Shown one piece after another: positions 12,601-21,897 of a stretch of 64,000 bases of DNA. The stretch comes from Lytechinus pictus (lineage: Eukaryota; Echinodermata; Echinoidea; Temnopleuroida; Toxopneustidae), in NCBI RefSeq assembly GCF_037042905.1, contig NC_087252.1, positions 28,014,994-28,078,993 on the forward strand, written 5' to 3'. The stretch's first letter is position 1. Each line of letters opens with the position of its first letter. Under the pieces are notes generated by a model that had not been told where the DNA came from, searched no databases, and saw nothing but the letters and a program-made list of their open reading frames with translations. Position numbers and translations under genes: made by a program.

Positions 12601-15600
12601 TGCTATATGATATGGAAGAGTCCCCTTTTTAACGAAACTCTTCTCAAATTCTGTAATGTAACTCTTGGTGATAAACACAAAGCTTTCTCTTTGTCATCCG
12701 TTATACCTATTCCACAGAAAGGGGATCTTTCAACACTATCAAACCAACTTGAGAGGTATAACACGTACTATCCCCAGTTGCAGCTAAGATGTAGGATTCA
12801 ATGGTTCTTGATCGTTTGATTCCATATGTTAAACCAAATATCAAGGAACAACCAAAATGGTTTCTGAAGAGGAAGATCCACAATACCGGTGAAAATTTAC
12901 TTTTATTCAAATAGGCACCCCTAAAAGACTTCCGACCTCATTATGCTCATAGACACATATCTGATATTATCCAAGGATTATATTTACCAATTATGAACAT
13001 AATTTATACAGAAATGAATAAATGAGAGCAAGGTGAGCAAAAACTAGCAAAAAGTCTGATTATCAATATTTTTTAATTTTCTGCCATTTGGCGCATGAAA
13101 CAATTTTTTAATGGCATTTGAAAGATAAGACATTTATGATCTATTAACATCCAAATATAAACATCAAGATTCTTCCTTCTGATAGACTTTTCAAAACTGT
13201 CCCATTTTCTTTTATACGCACTGTATAGATACCGGTGTAAGGGTCGGATTTTGCCATGTTTAATATAATTGTTTATTTCACACTTTGCTTTCCATAGTTC
13301 TCTTCACTTCCCATTTCTATACCATTGTTACACACCTGTTTCTCTCTTTCCTTAGTTTGTACATCACACCATTCCATTGCCATTCCAACTCCATGCAGCT
13401 CCACATGTTTCTATTGTCCTTTACTCATTTATATTCAGAACATTCTTCTTCATTCATATCATCCTATCTCATCCTCATTGGTTCACCTTTCACCCTTGGT
13501 TCTTCCACTTTTCTGGGTTCTTCCATTCTCTCTTTCTCTATTGGTTGAATTTATCATGTGAGACTATTTTTGAATATATTTGAATATATTATTTGTAAAG
13601 GCAATGCCTAGTGAGGTCTGGATTTCAGGCCAATAAATCAGAGCATCACTGGACCTCATTTTGGTCGACATCTTTATTTTGAGTTTAGTTCAATTTAATA
13701 TGATTTGAGTTTGCTCGTTTATGACTGATTTTGGGAGGTGGATCTTAAGACACTCGGTCACTCTACACCGGGTTGATGGTAAATTAACATCGGTGTTTTT
13801 GCATTGTGGAAAAAGTCGGGAACAAACATTTTTTGTGTGAAAACCTATCGAAATGTGTGAGCTGTTGCTTCCTTTTTTCCACCTTGTCGAAATCGGGCTA
13901 CTAGTAGGGCCTATGTCTTTTTCTTACGGCCTTTTTTGAGCTTCTCTGTCGTTGATGGCGTGCGGGAAACCTAGTCTGCAGGCACATGCAGACCCTGATT
14001 GAAACTTTAATCAACAAGTGTGTCTCCACGCAAAGACTAGCACATACAACACTTGCCTGAGCGAGACGGCCTTCAGTACACAAGGCATGAGTAGGCTGCA
14101 AATTCAGACCCTTTACTCGAGTGAAGGGTTTGCACAGCAGACTACAGGAAACCCATGTGCAGAATATGTCTTTGATGGGCGCGCAGGTGCGGTAGCGTGG
14201 TTTGCGTTCTTTTGTGTGACTAGAACCAACAGAATGCGGCCTATATAGGTCGGGCCGGTCGTTACGAGGACGTATCAAACATGGGTATGATACCTCTTTC
14301 CTACTTTTCTTTCTGTTCTTAAGCATTTATCTGAAGTTAATAAGGACACTTTTTCATGCATGAAGGTTGCCCCAAAATTAGGGGCGGGGCGTGCTTGGAC
14401 CCGCCCATGTGAAATGATCACCATTCGTACAGCTTTATGAAACACCAGGTAGGATTCGCCTCGATATACTTACTTCTTATCATGGATGACGGCATTAAGG
14501 GCGTCGACGATCTTCTCCGATGTTATGGTCACTATATCGAGTGAGATGCCCATGCCTCGAGACGTCACCCTAGCTGCGATGTCGGACTGGTCAGCGAACA
14601 AGGGTATGACGACGACAGGAACGGCATGATAAAGCGCTTCGTACAGACCGTTGTTTCCTCCTTGGTACATGAGGACACGTGTTTTATTGTGGCCTGCGGT
14701 AACAATATATTAAAAGGGCGATAATTGGAAAATTTAATATTTCCACTCGTAACTTTTTAGTTCCACTTTAGCCTCATAAAATAATATGAAGTTAAACTAA
14801 TTTCTATATGTTGAACTACAAACAGGGTTTATTTCTTAATACATGCCATCAATGAAAGACAGTTTGGGTAATTTCACCCATGATTTTAAATGTTGGCATA
14901 GAAACCTCAAGACACGAGAACGGTCTTACCAAGCAGGTCATTCTGAGGAAGCCATTCCATAGTCTTTATGTTGGGCATCTTGTCAACTAGAGGTGGCACT
15001 TTTCCACGGAACTGCCAGAGGACCTTCTGCGGAAGTCTGGCGAAGGCATTTGCAAATTTGACAACGAACTCTTCTTCCATGTGCATCACGTAGGTCCCGA
15101 GAGAGAAGATGATGATTCCGTCATCCCCCGAACTCTGGACGAATTCTTCCAGGTCCTAAGAACAAAATAGATCAACAGAGCGGCGTGTGTGAGGGTTCGT
15201 GACAAAGAAAGAAAAGGGAGATATATACACAGGGGCGTCGCCCACCGGGGGGGGGGGGGCAGTCAAATGTATTCAATTTTAATTTATTTACCATCTTTAA
15301 AAATAAGTACATACAAATCTGACATGAAATACAAATACATATTGTTTCAAAAAGGAGGGATACCTTTAATAAGCACAGTGCTTGTAAGCAGGGTCCCAAA
15401 TTTGCTGTATTGCTGTACACATGCGTGACCAAATTATTTCCAAACACCCCCCAAACGAGTTTTTCTCTATGCGCAAAATAACCCCCTAAACAAGTTTTCG
15501 TGGGCTTTATTTACACATTTTGGCCCCTAAACAAGTTGTCACTAGATTATGGCCCCAGGGAAAAAGCTTGGGAAAAAACATACTCTAAACACGTTAATTG

Positions 15601-18053
15601 GCTAGTCTTAAAAAAAAGCTTTGGGGAAAAAACATACCCTAAATACGTTTGACCCTGCGATTGACCATTGACCAGTCTTTCAAAACTACCCCTTTTTTAA
15701 ATCGGTGTTTTTGATACCCTCAACGAGTGCACGCGCGGCCCGCGTCCAAAACTGAAGAAAAACACCCCTTTGGACGCATTTTTTTTGGCACGCGTGTGTA
15801 CAGCAATATATTTGACTGCCCCCCCCCCCCTAAGGGGTGGGGGTTGAAATAAGAAATATTCTGAATATCGAAATCTGCCACAAACTAAATTGTCATATAA
15901 CAAAGTCAACATATTTTTTCTTCGCTAGCAACTTTTTTAAAACTAATACTGCTCTATGCATCTCAGCTGTCTCGTCAAAATTTGTATCTAATCAATTTTT
16001 TAAGTTAAGCTGAGAGTACACTTTAAATAAATAAAGTGATCAGGGATAAAGTGGTCAATTTATTACAAACAAGGCGTTACTCCGAGTTAATATAGTAGGA
16101 GTGACTTTAGTTACCCCCTCCTCTAACACTAAGATACTCCTAGAGTTTTCTCAGAAGTATATCTTGGGAGCAGTTGGCGTATAGCGGGGAAGGGGTTGAG
16201 GACCTTACCGTCAAATGTCATCTTGCAGTCATGGCAACGCATCTTTACTGAGATGCGTCTTTATAGAGTGCACTTCCTCCATCTTCGTTTTCGGATTAAC
16301 GAGTGAGCCTTCGGATTAACGAACCCTTTTCGTTATCGGATTAACGAACATCGAGGTATAGGTAATGTACGTGTTTCGGAGTTACGAACCTTCGGAATTA
16401 CAAAAGTGTGACCGCCCTTCCTATAATCAGCACGATCAGTATTAATGCTTAATCATATTTATATTCATACACTTTAGTCAATCAGCAATATGAAGGGGAA
16501 AAATGCGATGGGCTGGGTCGAATGAATATATTTTGCCATCCTGTTTTATAACTAGGTTCGTGGCCCTTACCCTAGCTGTTCGTTTTTAAGGATATAGGCG
16601 TAATGCAGGGGCAGATCCGGGATTTTCCAATAGAGGGGGAGGGGCACATTTTCCCGAGGAAATATTTGAAAAGCCAAAAAGGGGTTTTTAACAAAAAACT
16701 AAGGGTATTTCGTCCACGAAAACATTTGACAAGCAAAAAATGGGTTTTTAATTAAAATATTATGGGTATTTCGTCCAAAAAAAGACAAGCAAAAAAGGGG
16801 CGCATTTCTGTTTCAATGGAATTTTTGCATTAAAATTTTTAGTTGTGCCTCTCGGGGGGGGGGGTGGCACGGGTCGGCTTTGCCCCCTCCCCCCTTATCC
16901 GCCAGTGGCGTAATGTAGGCCTAACCAGTGGGTCCATGCTGGCCTACCAAACCTATATATTGCTATAGCCTCAAAGTCCATATACACTCCTCAAATAATA
17001 TATCTAATCTCAAACAATGAATTATTAGACAGATGCGGAAAAGACAAAAAAATAATTGTTCTCCTCTCAACCTTTTCTTACAAAAAATCATAAGGGTTGC
17101 CACCCAACCCACCCACCCTCCCCCCTCTCCCCTACCCCTAGCTGCCAGGGTCTCCCCTGTGCAAAATGGCACTGCTCTGCTCTTATTGCTTATAGAATAC
17201 TAACCTGAGTTAGACTGCTTGCTGGTCTCGTACTAATGCCACCAACTGGTATCAGGTTCGGCATGACAGGAACCGGAAACTCAAAGGCGAAATCAACATT
17301 GACAAGGAGCAGTTGCGACCTTTGATAGAGGTCACTGGGACGAAGCCCCGGGCAGATTCCATGGGCATCCTGGATGGGTGAAAAGACATAGGTCATTCTT
17401 TTCATCAATTCATTAATTAAAACCATTATACAGTTGATAGCCCTTTGGATCAAGGTCATCTGATTTGTGAAACCAAGGCTCATCTCTGGCATGTAGGCAG
17501 CGTTTGAAGGGTTCCCATTGTCTCTAGCAAGGTGTGACCACGAGGTAGCCATGATCGACACGTGTCTTTTGGCAGCATACTCAGCTACAAACAACGTGCA
17601 CGGAAAATAAGGATCAACCAAGGCAACATCAAACTGAGCTTGACGAAGTCTTTGCAGAAGTTCCTTGTCGTTGAACAAATCCTCACAATCACCAATATAC
17701 TCGTTGATAGCTTCAGTCAACCTAGACCAGCTCTCTTGACGCCAAGTTCCTTTGAAGACCCCCTTTGTAATAAGTGCATGCCTCCTCCACACTTCTTCAA
17801 CCGGCACCCTATGCTTGAAGATTTCAAATTGTAAGTCTTTGTACTGTTCTTCCTTTGACCTATTCTCATAGGCATTGCTAATTATGACAGTGACGTTGTG
17901 GCCGCGCCGCTTTAGCTCGTTGCCGATATTAGCTGCACACATAAAATGACTTCCTGCGCCATATGATGTGTATATCAAAATATTACTCCCTCTCCCTTGC
18001 GCGATTTGTAAAAACCAAAGCAGAACGCCAAGTATTGTTTTGAAAGAACCCAT
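3360..18053 (-). CDS. UDP-glycosyltransferase (UGT family), 4 exons, 525 aa
   Basis: Join of 18053-17205, 15155-14930, 14693-14474 and 3642-3360 on the minus strand. All three introns are GT-AG and phases agree (0, 1, 2), giving 525 codons plus stop, the usual UGT length. The ATG at 18053 is followed by a hydrophobic signal peptide (about residues 5-20). The N-terminal acceptor domain has the GAGSH motif with the probable catalytic His36, and LVDP with the partner Asp147. The C-terminal nucleotide-sugar domain runs from about 284 to 430 and ends in PLFADQ (Asp393-Gln394). One membrane helix lies at about 484-506, followed by a short basic tail ending K-A-K-T-E, which fits a KxKxx ER-retrieval signal. 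By family knowledge it transfers a sugar from UDP-sugar to small lipophilic acceptors in the ER lumen. Odd: the conserved THGG-type motif reads YQGG (Gln369). Substrate cannot be inferred. The family call is secure. Confidence 0.9.
4206..4497. repeat. poly-C-containing dispersed repeat (copy 1)
   Basis: The sequence runs from GGCGGATCCGGG to CCTGGATCCGCCCCTG and contains long C runs with twice-repeated CTTGAGAAGCAAAA...GTTAAAACAAAAGTG. The same element, inverted, is at 16605-16912, and a fragment of its end (AATTTTCC...GAAAATGTGCC...CGCCCCTG) lies at 3250-3306. The ends are imperfect inverted repeats (GGCGGATCC / GGATCCGCC). Confidence 0.6.
4498..7806 (+). mobile_element. L2-like LINE, endonuclease region broken
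   Basis: Remains of an apurinic endonuclease domain lie at about 4690-5400 in shifting frames (TLIVSSFNI, ELAHEAPYLGIDVIFLKEH, SGEDFTQFYDE, DSMLAMILMHNLGP). They are followed by a long open RT frame and a 3' end at about 7805 of (TTA)n preceded by a GCGCTATAAAAGAATGG stem motif. The RT blocks (CELDPMPTDLLKK, LDYKAAFDT, YADDTQ) place it in the L2/CR1 group. It lies in UGT intron 3 in antisense. It cannot be autonomous because the endonuclease frame is disrupted. Confidence 0.8.
5534..7639 (+). pseudogene. L2-like reverse transcriptase, 701-codon open frame
   Basis: This long uninterrupted frame begins inside the protein (no convincing ATG; the first codon is GTG), so the true start lay upstream in the broken endonuclease part. 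Visible RT parts are: SPWYSEKCHEAKQKLRKLER linker (about 50-70), DPMPTDLL finger block, NYRPI, LDYKAAFDT catalytic Asp, YGVPQGS, YADDTQVYVLV catalytic Asp pair (about 425), and the C-terminal RLDFCNGILYGLP and PFNLKLADTIESFKSLLKTH blocks. It stays open over 2.1 kb, so the insertion is fairly recent. Confidence 0.8.
7807..8373. other. no gene seen
   Basis: UGT intron 3 sequence. Short ORFs without family resemblance; nothing else supported. Confidence 0.4.
8374..8542. repeat. hairpin MITE, 169 bp
   Basis: The ends TTGAAATAATTTAGCC and GGCTGAATTATTTCAA are inverted. Inner arms AGGGACACTTTTTGGAACGC and GCGTCCCT, and CATCTAATTCATCACAAAGT with its complement, also pair. A related half-copy (TTCAGCCCTATGTGAGAGGG...GACGCGCTGTATAGTG) is at 10931-10984. 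Confidence 0.7.
8543..9440. other. no gene seen; C/T-rich tract
   Basis: About 8690-8870 is strongly pyrimidine-rich on the plus strand (CTCC/CTTT runs), resembling the 3' UTRs of LINEs. The rest holds small local inverted repeats (ATTTAGATCTAG-like) but nothing assignable. Confidence 0.4.
9441..9586. repeat. GGGCCCGTTGCAGAAAG MITE, copy 1
   Basis: Terminal inverted repeats GGGCCTGTTGCAGAAAGAG / CTCTTTCTGCAACGGGCCC, with a subterminal CGCAACT motif and a central AACCAATCAACAGCGCGCAT. CAG occurs directly at both borders, compatible with a 3-bp target duplication. A second copy in the opposite orientation is at 10541-10705. Confidence 0.75.
9816..10396. mobile_element. palindromic MITE with TTAA target duplication, copy 1
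   Basis: A 581-bp element flanked by TTAA (9812-9815 and 10397-10400). Its termini AG(G/T)GATGGTCCGGGCTG and CAGCCCGGACCAATCCCT begin about 210-bp inverted repeats that contain ATGAATATTCATTAGGTGGG and GACATCATC. About 160 bp of unique centre lies between. The TTAA target is typical of piggyBac-type (and Kolobok) elements. No coding capacity. Other copies are at 20523-21104 and 46513-47097. Confidence 0.88.
10541..10705. repeat. GGGCCCGTTGCAGAAAG MITE, copy 2 (inverted)
   Basis: Same family as 9441-9586 in the opposite orientation. CTG occurs directly at both borders, again compatible with a 3-bp CWG target duplication. It carries a short internal duplication (ATGATTTTTGAAGTTGCGT twice) missing in copy 1. 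Confidence 0.75.
10985..11532. mobile_element. 548-bp element with 8-bp target duplication
   Basis: Flanked exactly by ATAGTGAG (10977-10984 and 11533-11540). The ends are inverted: CCCGGGGGGGGGCACTC / GAGTGCCCCCCC...GGG. The inside is a string of phrases ending CGTTCCAAGGC or CGTTCCGAGGACCC, plus CATAGCATTT twice. GC is higher than the surroundings. An 8-bp duplication fits hAT- or P-type integration. No transposase is encoded, so it is non-autonomous. Confidence 0.82.
11788..11953. repeat. CG-rich hairpin MITE, copy 1
   Basis: Inverted ends TACTTCGGCCACATTTGCTC / GAGCAAATGTGACCGAGGTA enclose a second inverted pair, GGCGGCCGTACGGCGAGTCG and CGACTCGCCGTACGGCCGCC. The loop contains CCTATATGTAGCTGG and AAAATGTTAAAACG. 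Other copies are at 19683-19827 (diverged) and 38499-38653. Confidence 0.82.
12092..12385 (-). mobile_element. tRNA-derived SINE with LINE-like 3' tail
   Basis: On the minus strand it begins GGAGCGTTGTGGCCCAGTGG (pol III A box TGGCCCAGTGG), followed by a B box in GTGGGTTCAAATCCCAGCC. The body contains ATTTATCCACATTGTG and GAATGGGTACCTGGCAGGAA, and it ends GCGCATAGAGACG...ATGCGCTATACAAGAAC(TATTAT)n. The last ~65 bp closely match the end of the L2-like LINE at 7739-7806. A second copy is at 44068-44350. Confidence 0.85.
12916..13971. other. no gene seen; C/T-rich LINE 3'-UTR-like tract
   Basis: 13260-13560 is pyrimidine-rich with short CATTCC/TTCACC phrases like 8690-8870 and carries no recognisable protein. 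ATTTCAGGCCAATAAATCAG near 13622 offers an AATAAA signal on the plus strand. Nothing else is assignable. Confidence 0.4.
13972..14144. repeat. TAGTCTGC-ended repeat, copy 1
   Basis: 173-bp unit with inverted ends TAGTCTGCAGGC / CAGCAGACTA and inner CAGACCC...GGGTTTG. It shares long phrases with 19048-19226: ATCAACAAGTGTG, CTCCACGCAAAGACTAGCAC, and ACTCGAGTGAAGGGTTTGC. Confidence 0.75.
14474..14693 (-). CDS. UGT exon 3 (nucleotide-sugar binding signature)
   Basis: The acceptor is CCGCAG and the donor GTAAGTAT. The 220-bp exon enters at phase 1 and leaves at phase 2. It encodes residues 359-431, including YQGGNNGLYEALYH and IPLFADQ. The residue aligned with the usual His of the HGG motif is Gln369; the PROSITE-type signature tolerates Gln there. 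Asp393-Gln394, which contact the sugar in the family, are present. Confidence 0.88.
14930..15155 (-). CDS. UGT exon 2 (start of the UDP-sugar domain)
   Basis: The acceptor is a T-rich tract ending TTAG at 15156, and the donor is G|GTAAGA at 14929. The 226-bp exon starts at phase 0 and ends at phase 1. It encodes residues 284-358 and carries the family's FSLGTYV, VLWQFRG and WLPQNDLLG blocks, which form the first part of the UGT signature. Intron 2 to the next exon is only 236 bp. Confidence 0.88.
15246..15830. repeat. poly-G/C-ended inverted-repeat element, 585 bp
   Basis: The ends are GGGGGGGGGGGCAGTCAAATG and the inverse ATTTGACTGCCCCCCCCCCC. Further in, ATTGCTGTACACATGCGTG pairs with CACGCGTGTGTACAGCAAT, partly asymmetric in position. 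The interior repeats CCCCCTAAACAAGTTTTCGT-like phrases three or four times and AAGCTT(T)GGGGAAAAAACATAC twice. It lies in UGT intron 1. Confidence 0.65.
15831..16604. other. UGT intron 1; short TCGGATTAACGA repeat
   Basis: No gene. At about 16289-16400 the phrase TTCGGATTAACGA recurs three times, with two degraded versions (TTCGGAGTTACGA, TTCGGAATTAC), every 20-40 bp. The rest shows nothing assignable. Confidence 0.5.
16605..16912. repeat. poly-C/G dispersed repeat (copy 2, inverted)
   Basis: Inverse of the element at 4206-4497. It has GGGGCAGATCCGGG at the left and TTATCCGCCAGTGGCG at the right. It repeats GGGTATTTCGTCCACGAAAA and TTTGACAAGCAAAAAA about three times in the interior, ending in a G9 tract. 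Confidence 0.6.
17205..18053 (-). CDS. UGT exon 1 (signal peptide and acceptor-binding domain)
   Basis: This exon encodes residues 1-283. The frame also opens one codon pair upstream at a TTG, but the ATG at 18053 directly precedes the hydrophobic leader and is the better start. It ends in CAG followed by the donor GTTAGT at phase 0. It carries His36, Asp147 and the VGGIS segment (about 270-275) that precedes the linker in UGTs. A single large first exon covering the whole N-terminal domain is the usual animal UGT arrangement. Confidence 0.88.
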
Positions 18054-19047
18054 CGTCAAGTACCAAACTTTACCTAACTGCGAGAATCATTTTGATGCAG
18101 AACGTAGGCGCGAAATGTCTTCATCTGTACAACATGACTAGGCAACTATAATAAAGAAATATAAATAGTAAAGGCTCATTGAAGACAGCAGGGCGTGGGT
18201 GTGGCGTTTCAACTTGAGTGAGTTTTTATTGTCAGCTTACTGAAGAGCTTCGCGTTACCACTTTGCGATAGGTTTTCCAGGTCATAATGCCCACTGATTG
18301 GAACCAATCGTCCGTATAGGTAGTTCGAATCTCCGTGTAGGCCTACATGAGCATAGGGAACTGAATATCCAATTAGAAGAGTAATATCCCACTTGGGAAA
18401 ACAAATGTCGTATACATGGTATAGGGATCTTAATTGTCCACAGTGATTTAGGTATGGTTACTCAAACATCATCACTTTATACACTTTACACACACAAATG
18501 AAGGATTTCGTACCAGAAAAAAATTTGACAAGCAAAAGAAAAAAAAAGGGGGGGGGGCAAAAAAGGTATTTCAAGCTCGTCAGGGGGGGGGGCAGGGATA
18601 CGTCCTTTGCATGGGTTGTGGCTCGTCAGGGGGGGGGGCAGACTGCCCCCTCTGCCCCCCCCCCCCGTAGGTACGCTAGTGACTTTATATCTATTTATCT
18701 ATCTCTTTTTCATTTTCTCTCATTCAGTTTTCCCTTTCCCTTCCTGCTTTATTCATTCTTTGTCAGGCAAGGAATTTTCGACCCCAGCGCCTATTTTCAC
18801 CAATTTCATGACCATCTTGATTTTGATCATTTCTTTATTTCTTTCTGGGTTTTTTTCGGGGGGGGGGGGTGTGCTTCATCCTGTATATTGTTGTCTTCCT
18901 ATTATTTATTTCCGGCTTTTTTTATTGTGTAAACATGTATTTATTTCTTCCCTTTCCATTCCAGATTCTACCCCCCCCCCCCCCTTCCTCTACTTTGGAG
19001 CCGTTAAAGGGGCCGTTAATGGCTTGGCATGCTTGGTGGGGATGGAG
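18054..19047. other. UGT 5' flank; no gene; poly-G repeat pieces
   Basis: The first 100-200 bp should hold the UGT 5' UTR and promoter on the minus strand, but I see no decisive core element. 18498-18680 carries TTTGACAAGCAAAA and several G8-G9 runs, a fragment related to the repeat at 16605-16912. 18690-18990 is pyrimidine-rich with G and C homopolymers. Short ORFs here follow the homopolymers. Confidence 0.45.
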
Positions 19048-19226
19048 TAGTCTGCAGGCGCAGACCCCGATTGGAACTTTGATCAACAAGTGTGCCTCCA
19101 CGCAAAGACTAGCACATACAAAACTTGCTGTTCCAATACAGAACGAGAGGGCAATCAGTACACAAGGCAGGAGTAGGCTGCACATCCAGACCCTTAACTC
19201 GAGTGAAGGGTTTGCCCAGCAGACTA
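19048..19226. repeat. TAGTCTGC-ended repeat, copy 2
   Basis: Same orientation and phrases as 13972-14144. It carries a few extra bases (GCTGTTCCAATACAGAACGA) in the middle. Ends TAGTCTGC / GCAGACTA are kept. Confidence 0.75.
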
Positions 19227-19682
19227 GGGATGGAGCGCCTTTTCGTAACAAGCTTCCTTCTTTTAATCATATACCATTAATTCCACTTTTTTCTATTTTC
19301 CTTCTCCAATAATGTGTCATATGGGTATATAGGCAAACAAACCAATGTCGTACAGTGATTTCACTTGTTCCCATCAGGGTGTTAAATGATATCATAACAA
19401 TTTTCTTACACATACTGTTATCTATTTACCAAATTATATCTACTACATATCAAACGCCACACGACATGATTATACGGACAAATTTATTTTACTATATTGT
19501 AACCAAATCCAGGATTCACATGAAAAACCTCATTATTTTGTAAACAATGCATAAACCTTATAGTTATGAAACCTATTTAAGTTATAAAATATAATCAATT
19601 TGTTTGATTCTTCTGAAGTCAAATTGTTTCACCAATAGGCCTACAAGATGATGGCAGCGTGCGCAGAACAATCAGAAATGCT

Positions 19683-19827
19683 GCAGTCACATTTCTCCTT
19701 TTGCGGCCTTACGGCGAGTCGAAAACAGCCGTTTTATTCATTTTTGTTCAAATCTTTGTAGCTAGTACCAAAAATGTTAAAACAGCGGCTTTCGACCGCA
19801 CGACCGTCATAGGAGAAATGTGACTGC
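19683..19827. repeat. CG-rich hairpin MITE, copy 2 (diverged)
   Basis: Outer inverted ends GCAGTCACATTTCTCCT / AGGAGAAATGTGACTGC. The inner TTACGGCGAGTCGAAAACAG is kept but its partner is mutated (GGCTTTCGACCGCACGACCG). The outer arm sequence differs from copies 1 and 3, yet the two arms still match each other. Confidence 0.75.
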
Positions 19828-20518
19828 GCCGTAAGAGCACATCACGTGGCTCAGAGTGACCTCGCAATCTTTACTTTGATCATGTTCGAGTCTAATGATG
19901 GGTTCCATATGGGATTCCATGACCACTGACGTAGATCCGGTCCGAGCAGTGGGGGGGGGGGTGATAGCAATATATTGACCTGAAAACTTTAAATTTTGGG
20001 GACACAATTTACTAACACCAAGGGGCCATACATACGGGGTCATATAACCATGCATCTACATACTACTACAATCGCTCAAACATGTCAAAAAAGGCCTATA
20101 ACGATTTTTTGTTTCGATTGCTATGAATCATTGAATTGCAATTAATATTAATATGAGAGAGAAAGAGAGTCGAGCGAGCAATATTTTCGGTAGTTGGGAG
20201 ACAAAATGGTGTTCAAGACCTCTTTCAAAAAAATATTTTTTCTGTCTTGAAAAGTGGGGGGGGGGTGATTGTACATGCCACCCCCCCCCCCCCTCCGAAA
20301 AGATTGCTCCGCTATAAATTCCACACAAAAATGGAACGACCAACTTCAACCCTATCCTAAACCTAATATGAAACCTAATTGCAACATAGACCCAGACCGT
20401 ACCCACACGTATTGCATGACAAATCAAAGATCAGTCGGAAGCTTATAAGCTACCTAACCTATTAACACAGAAATGCAAGCTTTGTGCCTTTTCACTGCTT
20501 ACCAGCTTAGTACTTTGC
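19828..20518. other. no gene; poly-G/C repeat pieces
   Basis: Contains GGTCCGAGCAGT followed by a G11 run at about 19939-19962, and a second G10...C14 palindromic stretch at 20254-20294 (ACATGCCACCCC). These look like termini of the homopolymer-ended repeats seen elsewhere in the window. No coding sequence recognised. Confidence 0.45.
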
Positions 20519-21144
20519 TTAAAGGGATGGTCCGGGCTGAAAATATTTATATCTTAATACTTAGAGTAGAATTCACTGAGCAAAACGCCGAAAATTTCAT
20601 CAAAATTGGATAACAAATAATAAAGTTATTGAAGTTTAAAGTTTAGCAATATTTTGTGAAAACAGTTGTCATGAATATTCATTAGGTGGGCTGATGGTGT
20701 CACATCTCCACTTTCCGTTTTCTTATGTTATTACATAAAATCATATTTTTTTCATTATTTCATACTTGTGTGAATAATATGTCTCCCTTATAATGAAATA
20801 AGTTGCAGCAATAAATATCTAATGCACTAAATCAGTTGTCAATCCAACTTTTCTAGTTCTTGGAGGAAAAAATTTGAATAAACCTTATTTCTTATAATAA
20901 AATACAAAAGAACAAGTGGAGATGTGACATCATCAGCCCACCTAATGAATATTCATGACGACTGTTCTTACAAAATATTACTAAACTTTAAAATTCAATA
21001 ACTTTGTTGTTTGTTATCCGAATTTGATGAAATTTTCGGCATTTTGCTCAGTGAATTCTACTCTATTTATTAAGCTGTAAATACTTTCAGCCCGGACCAC
21101 CCCTTTAAGAATATTATCGGGCTTCGAAAGTAGGCTTTCTTGTA
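20514..21144 (+). repeat. left copy of 45-bp direct repeat, split by the TTAA MITE
   Basis: With the MITE at 20523-21104 removed, TTTGCTTAAG...TTCTTGTA (20514-20522 joined to 21109-21144) matches 34758-34802 at about 43 of 45 positions. It abuts the left terminus of the foldback element exactly. Confidence 0.7.
20523..21104. mobile_element. palindromic MITE with TTAA target duplication, copy 2
   Basis: 582 bp, flanked by TTAA at 20519-20522 and 21105-21108. Ends AGGGATGGTCCGGGCTGAAA and TTTCAGCCCGGACCACCCCT. It is inserted inside the 45-bp direct repeat that borders the foldback element at 21145-34757, and so is younger than it. Confidence 0.88.
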
Positions 21145-21897
21145 CTAGTCCAGGATAGAAGAGGCTTAACCTCGTTTTTTCATATATACAATATTTTTTG
21201 ATGGTTTCTTGTCAATTCGAGGGTGCTGACTACGAATCTGAATGATTCCACTCGTGTAACCTTGAGCATTTTCCGCAAATTGGCAAAATCAAATATGGCC
21301 GCCAAAATATGCATATTACCCATGAAAATCATAAAATTGCCAGCAAATTGGCCATGAAATGTATGATATTGTCGTGCAGGAGTGAAATGCTCTCTGAAAA
21401 AAGCATTTTTTGACAAAATATTTCTTTCTTGATATTCGAAATGGCCGCCACAGACCTCTGTATACCTTATCATGTACAATATGAATAGAGAAAATCAATT
21501 TTTCACAAAAATGATCCCTAAACTGCAAGTAATTGTGATCTATGGACGAAGTAATATATGAAAATCATCAATGCTAACAGGATATATCATTTATTATATC
21601 ATGTATGGGAAAAAATTTGTATTTAATATTCAAAATAGTTCAAGTTCAAGTTCAAGTTCAATTTCATTTTCTCACCAATATAAAAAAAACAATATACAAT
21701 ATGTACAAGAATGAACATTACATGTATCAGAGAAAAACGGAAACTACTGAAAAGTTCATAACAACTTGTGAGTTGTAGCTCCCAGTAAAACAAGGTAAAA
21801 TACATATGAAAATCAAATGAAAAATATACACACAGCATGATCAGCAATCACCAGCATACATACAAGGGTGATGGGGACAATCGGGGTAAGTGTAGAA

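Larger units (their letters stand above)
11541..12915 (+). pseudogene. fragmented RTE-like reverse transcriptase relic
   Basis: Pieces of a LINE frame are visible between later insertions: SEAYNKLIDGDKEIALQTL at 11541-11615, KAELLNLCSEKV...DPDNIPAI at about 12490-12605, then LLKFCNVTLGDK and VIPIPQKGDLSTLSN at 12640-12740, and LDRLIPYVKPNIKEQPKWF about 12800-12860. The IPIPKKGDL...NYRGI order is typical of RTE-type RTs. It is interrupted by a hairpin MITE (11788-11953), a SINE (12092-12385), stops and frameshifts. Confidence 0.55.

Noticed and set aside
18155-18172. TATA box for the UGT gene (ATATAAATAG)
   Set aside because: The good TATA reading is on the plus strand; in the UGT direction it is a poor match, and AT-rich sequence gives such matches by chance.
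18498-19312. Proline/glycine-rich host proteins
   Set aside because: These frames are created by long G and C runs and pyrimidine-rich repeat sequence; no domain and no splice support.
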